This document shows, piece after piece, positions 5,704-6,533 of a stretch of DNA of 6,533 nt; position 1 is the first letter of the stretch, and each line of letters opens with the position of its first letter. Source of the stretch: an uncultured Prevotellaceae bacterium (GTDB lineage: Bacteria > Bacteroidota > Bacteroidia > Bacteroidales > Bacteroidaceae). The translations under genes were made by a program, and so were the position numbers. The notes below the pieces were generated by a model. That model was not told where the DNA came from. It saw nothing but the letters and a program-made list of their open reading frames with translations, and did not search any database. Where the stretch lies: assembly GCA_947303695.1 (NCBI GenBank), contig CAMYYX010000096.1, positions 1 to 6,533 on the forward strand. Reading direction: 5' to 3'.

Positions 5704-6533
5704 ATGGACAGCAAGAAGAAAGTATTCGTAAGTGGCTGCTATGACTTGTTGCACAGCGGTCATGTGGAGTTCTTCCGTCAGGCAGCTCAGTATGGCGACC
5801 TGTACGTGGGTATCGGCTCAGATGAAACCATCCTTCATTACAAGAATCACAAGACTGTTTATTCTGAACAGGAACGTCTGTTTATGGTGAAGAGCATCCG
5901 TTATGTAAAGGATGCTTTCATCAATCAGGGGCATGGCGTGATGGATTTCCTGCCGACGCTGGACATCGTGAAGCCGGATATTCTGGTTGTTAACAGTGAT
6001 GGCGGAAGCGAGGAGAAACGTAGGGTCTGTGAGGAGCGCGGTATGGAATATGTGGTTCTTCAGCGTGATCCGCACGAGGGACTTGCAGCGCGGAGCAGCA
6101 CAGAACTGAAGAAGAGTCCGTGTCAGCTGCCTACGCGACTTGATATCGCGGGCACTTGGATCGATCAGCCTTATGTCAGCTGCCACGCACCCGGATGGGC
6201 CATTACGATTTCGCTGGAACCTTCGTTCGAAATCCGTGAGCGATGCGGCCTTTCCACCTCGACGCGCAATATTATTAAAAGCATCTGGCCCTATCAGCTT
6301 CCGAATATGGACCCTGAGACATTGGCGCGGCTCGTGTTCTGTTTCGAGAATCATCCGGAGCGTGAAGACGGTATCATCAGCGGTGCACAAGACGCAATCG
6401 GCATCTGTGTTCCCGGTCTTTGTCGCCATTATTATGATAACCACTTCTGGCCGTTGCGCATTGAGACCTGCGAGGACGAGACTGTATTGCAGTGGTTGGA
6501 GAGCCATCTTTGCATGATTCCCATGGAGCCTCG
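5704..6533 (+). CDS. HxGH nucleotidyltransferase fused to a GHMP-kinase-like domain (3' end beyond the window)
   Basis: An open frame from ATG 5704 to the window edge, with 276 residues visible and no stop. Residues about 5-137 form a cytidylyltransferase-like domain: VSGCYDLLHSGHVEFF with the HSGH signature (17-20), GDLYVGIGSDE (31-41), KPDILVVNSDG (90-100) and the late RSSTELK (130-136), equivalent to the (R/S)STT motif of this fold. Such domains transfer a nucleotide from CTP or ATP to a sugar- or polyol-phosphate. From about residue 141, PTRLDIAGTWIDQPY (143-157) and PGWAITISLEP (163-173) resemble the N-terminal substrate motif of GHMP sugar kinases such as the fucokinase part of Fkp. SGAQDAIGICVPGL (226-239) resembles their GxQDQ region. 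The P-loop-like GLSTSTR (182-188) is short compared with a classical GHMP ATP loop, so kinase activity is uncertain. It begins 9 bases after the barrel gene. The substrate cannot be determined. The reading of the first domain is firm and that of the second is moderate. Confidence 0.85.
   Translation, partial: MDSKKKVFVSGCYDLLHSGHVEFFRQAAQYGDLYVGIGSDETILHYKNHKTVYSEQERLFMVKSIRYVKDAFINQGHGVMDFLPTLDIVKPDILVVNSDGGSEEKRRVCEERGMEYVVLQRDPHEGLAARSSTELKKSPCQLPTRLDIAGTWIDQPYVSCHAPGWAITISLEPSFEIRERCGLSTSTRNIIKSIWPYQLPNMDPETLARLVFCFENHPEREDGIISGAQDAIGICVPGLCRHYYDNHFWPLRIETCEDETVLQWLESHLCMIPMEP

Noticed and set aside
5818..6507. A 229-codon open frame on the minus strand, and a 125-codon plus-strand frame at 6140-6517
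   Set aside because: Both overlap the nucleotidyltransferase fusion frame, which has recognisable motifs throughout and runs open to the window edge. The overlapping translations show no recognisable domain.
1..6533. CRISPR array, insertion sequence, integrase or attachment site next to the tRNA
   Set aside because: No direct-repeat/spacer pattern, transposase or integrase-like translation, or duplicate of the tRNA 3' end was seen in the window.

Overview
The window looks like chromosomal DNA from a Bacteroidota species, most likely of the Prevotella/Bacteroides group. The evidence is a TAnnTTTG-type -7 promoter element, AT-rich start regions almost without Shine-Dalgarno sequences, a tRNA with no encoded CCA, and protein content typical of that group. 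The genus is inferred from general resemblance, not from a search.

Layout, all on the + strand: the 3' part of a tRNA-Asp(GUC) gene with its own intrinsic terminator (1-82); an AT-rich intergenic stretch with a -7 promoter element and a leader containing two tiny overlapping reading frames (83-399); ugd, UDP-glucose 6-dehydrogenase (400-1731), closed by a strong hairpin terminator (1736-1769); a large membrane-anchored UDP-GlcNAc 4,6-dehydratase of the CapD/WbpM/PglF type (1816-3768); nagB, glucosamine-6-phosphate deaminase (3844-4662); a secreted, probably outer-membrane beta-barrel protein of unknown role with a TTG start (4687-5694); and, 9 bases later, a reading frame that leaves the window without a stop (5704-6533). 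This last frame joins an HxGH nucleotidyltransferase domain to a GHMP-kinase-like domain.

Taken together this is a surface-polysaccharide and sugar-nucleotide neighbourhood. Ugd supplies UDP-glucuronate and the CapD-like enzyme makes 4-keto-6-deoxy UDP-HexNAc precursors. NagB sets the balance between glucosamine-6-P and fructose-6-P, and so the supply to UDP-GlcNAc. The terminal fusion has the domain make-up of an enzyme that phosphorylates a sugar and activates it with a nucleotide, but its substrate cannot be read from the sequence. ugd appears to be its own transcription unit. The four genes from 1816 onward have gaps of 75, 24 and 9 bases, so the last three, or all four, could be co-transcribed.

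The least ordinary items are the nucleotidyltransferase/GHMP-like fusion at the right edge and the small-ORF leader in front of ugd. The metabolic enzymes themselves have intact active sites and look functional.
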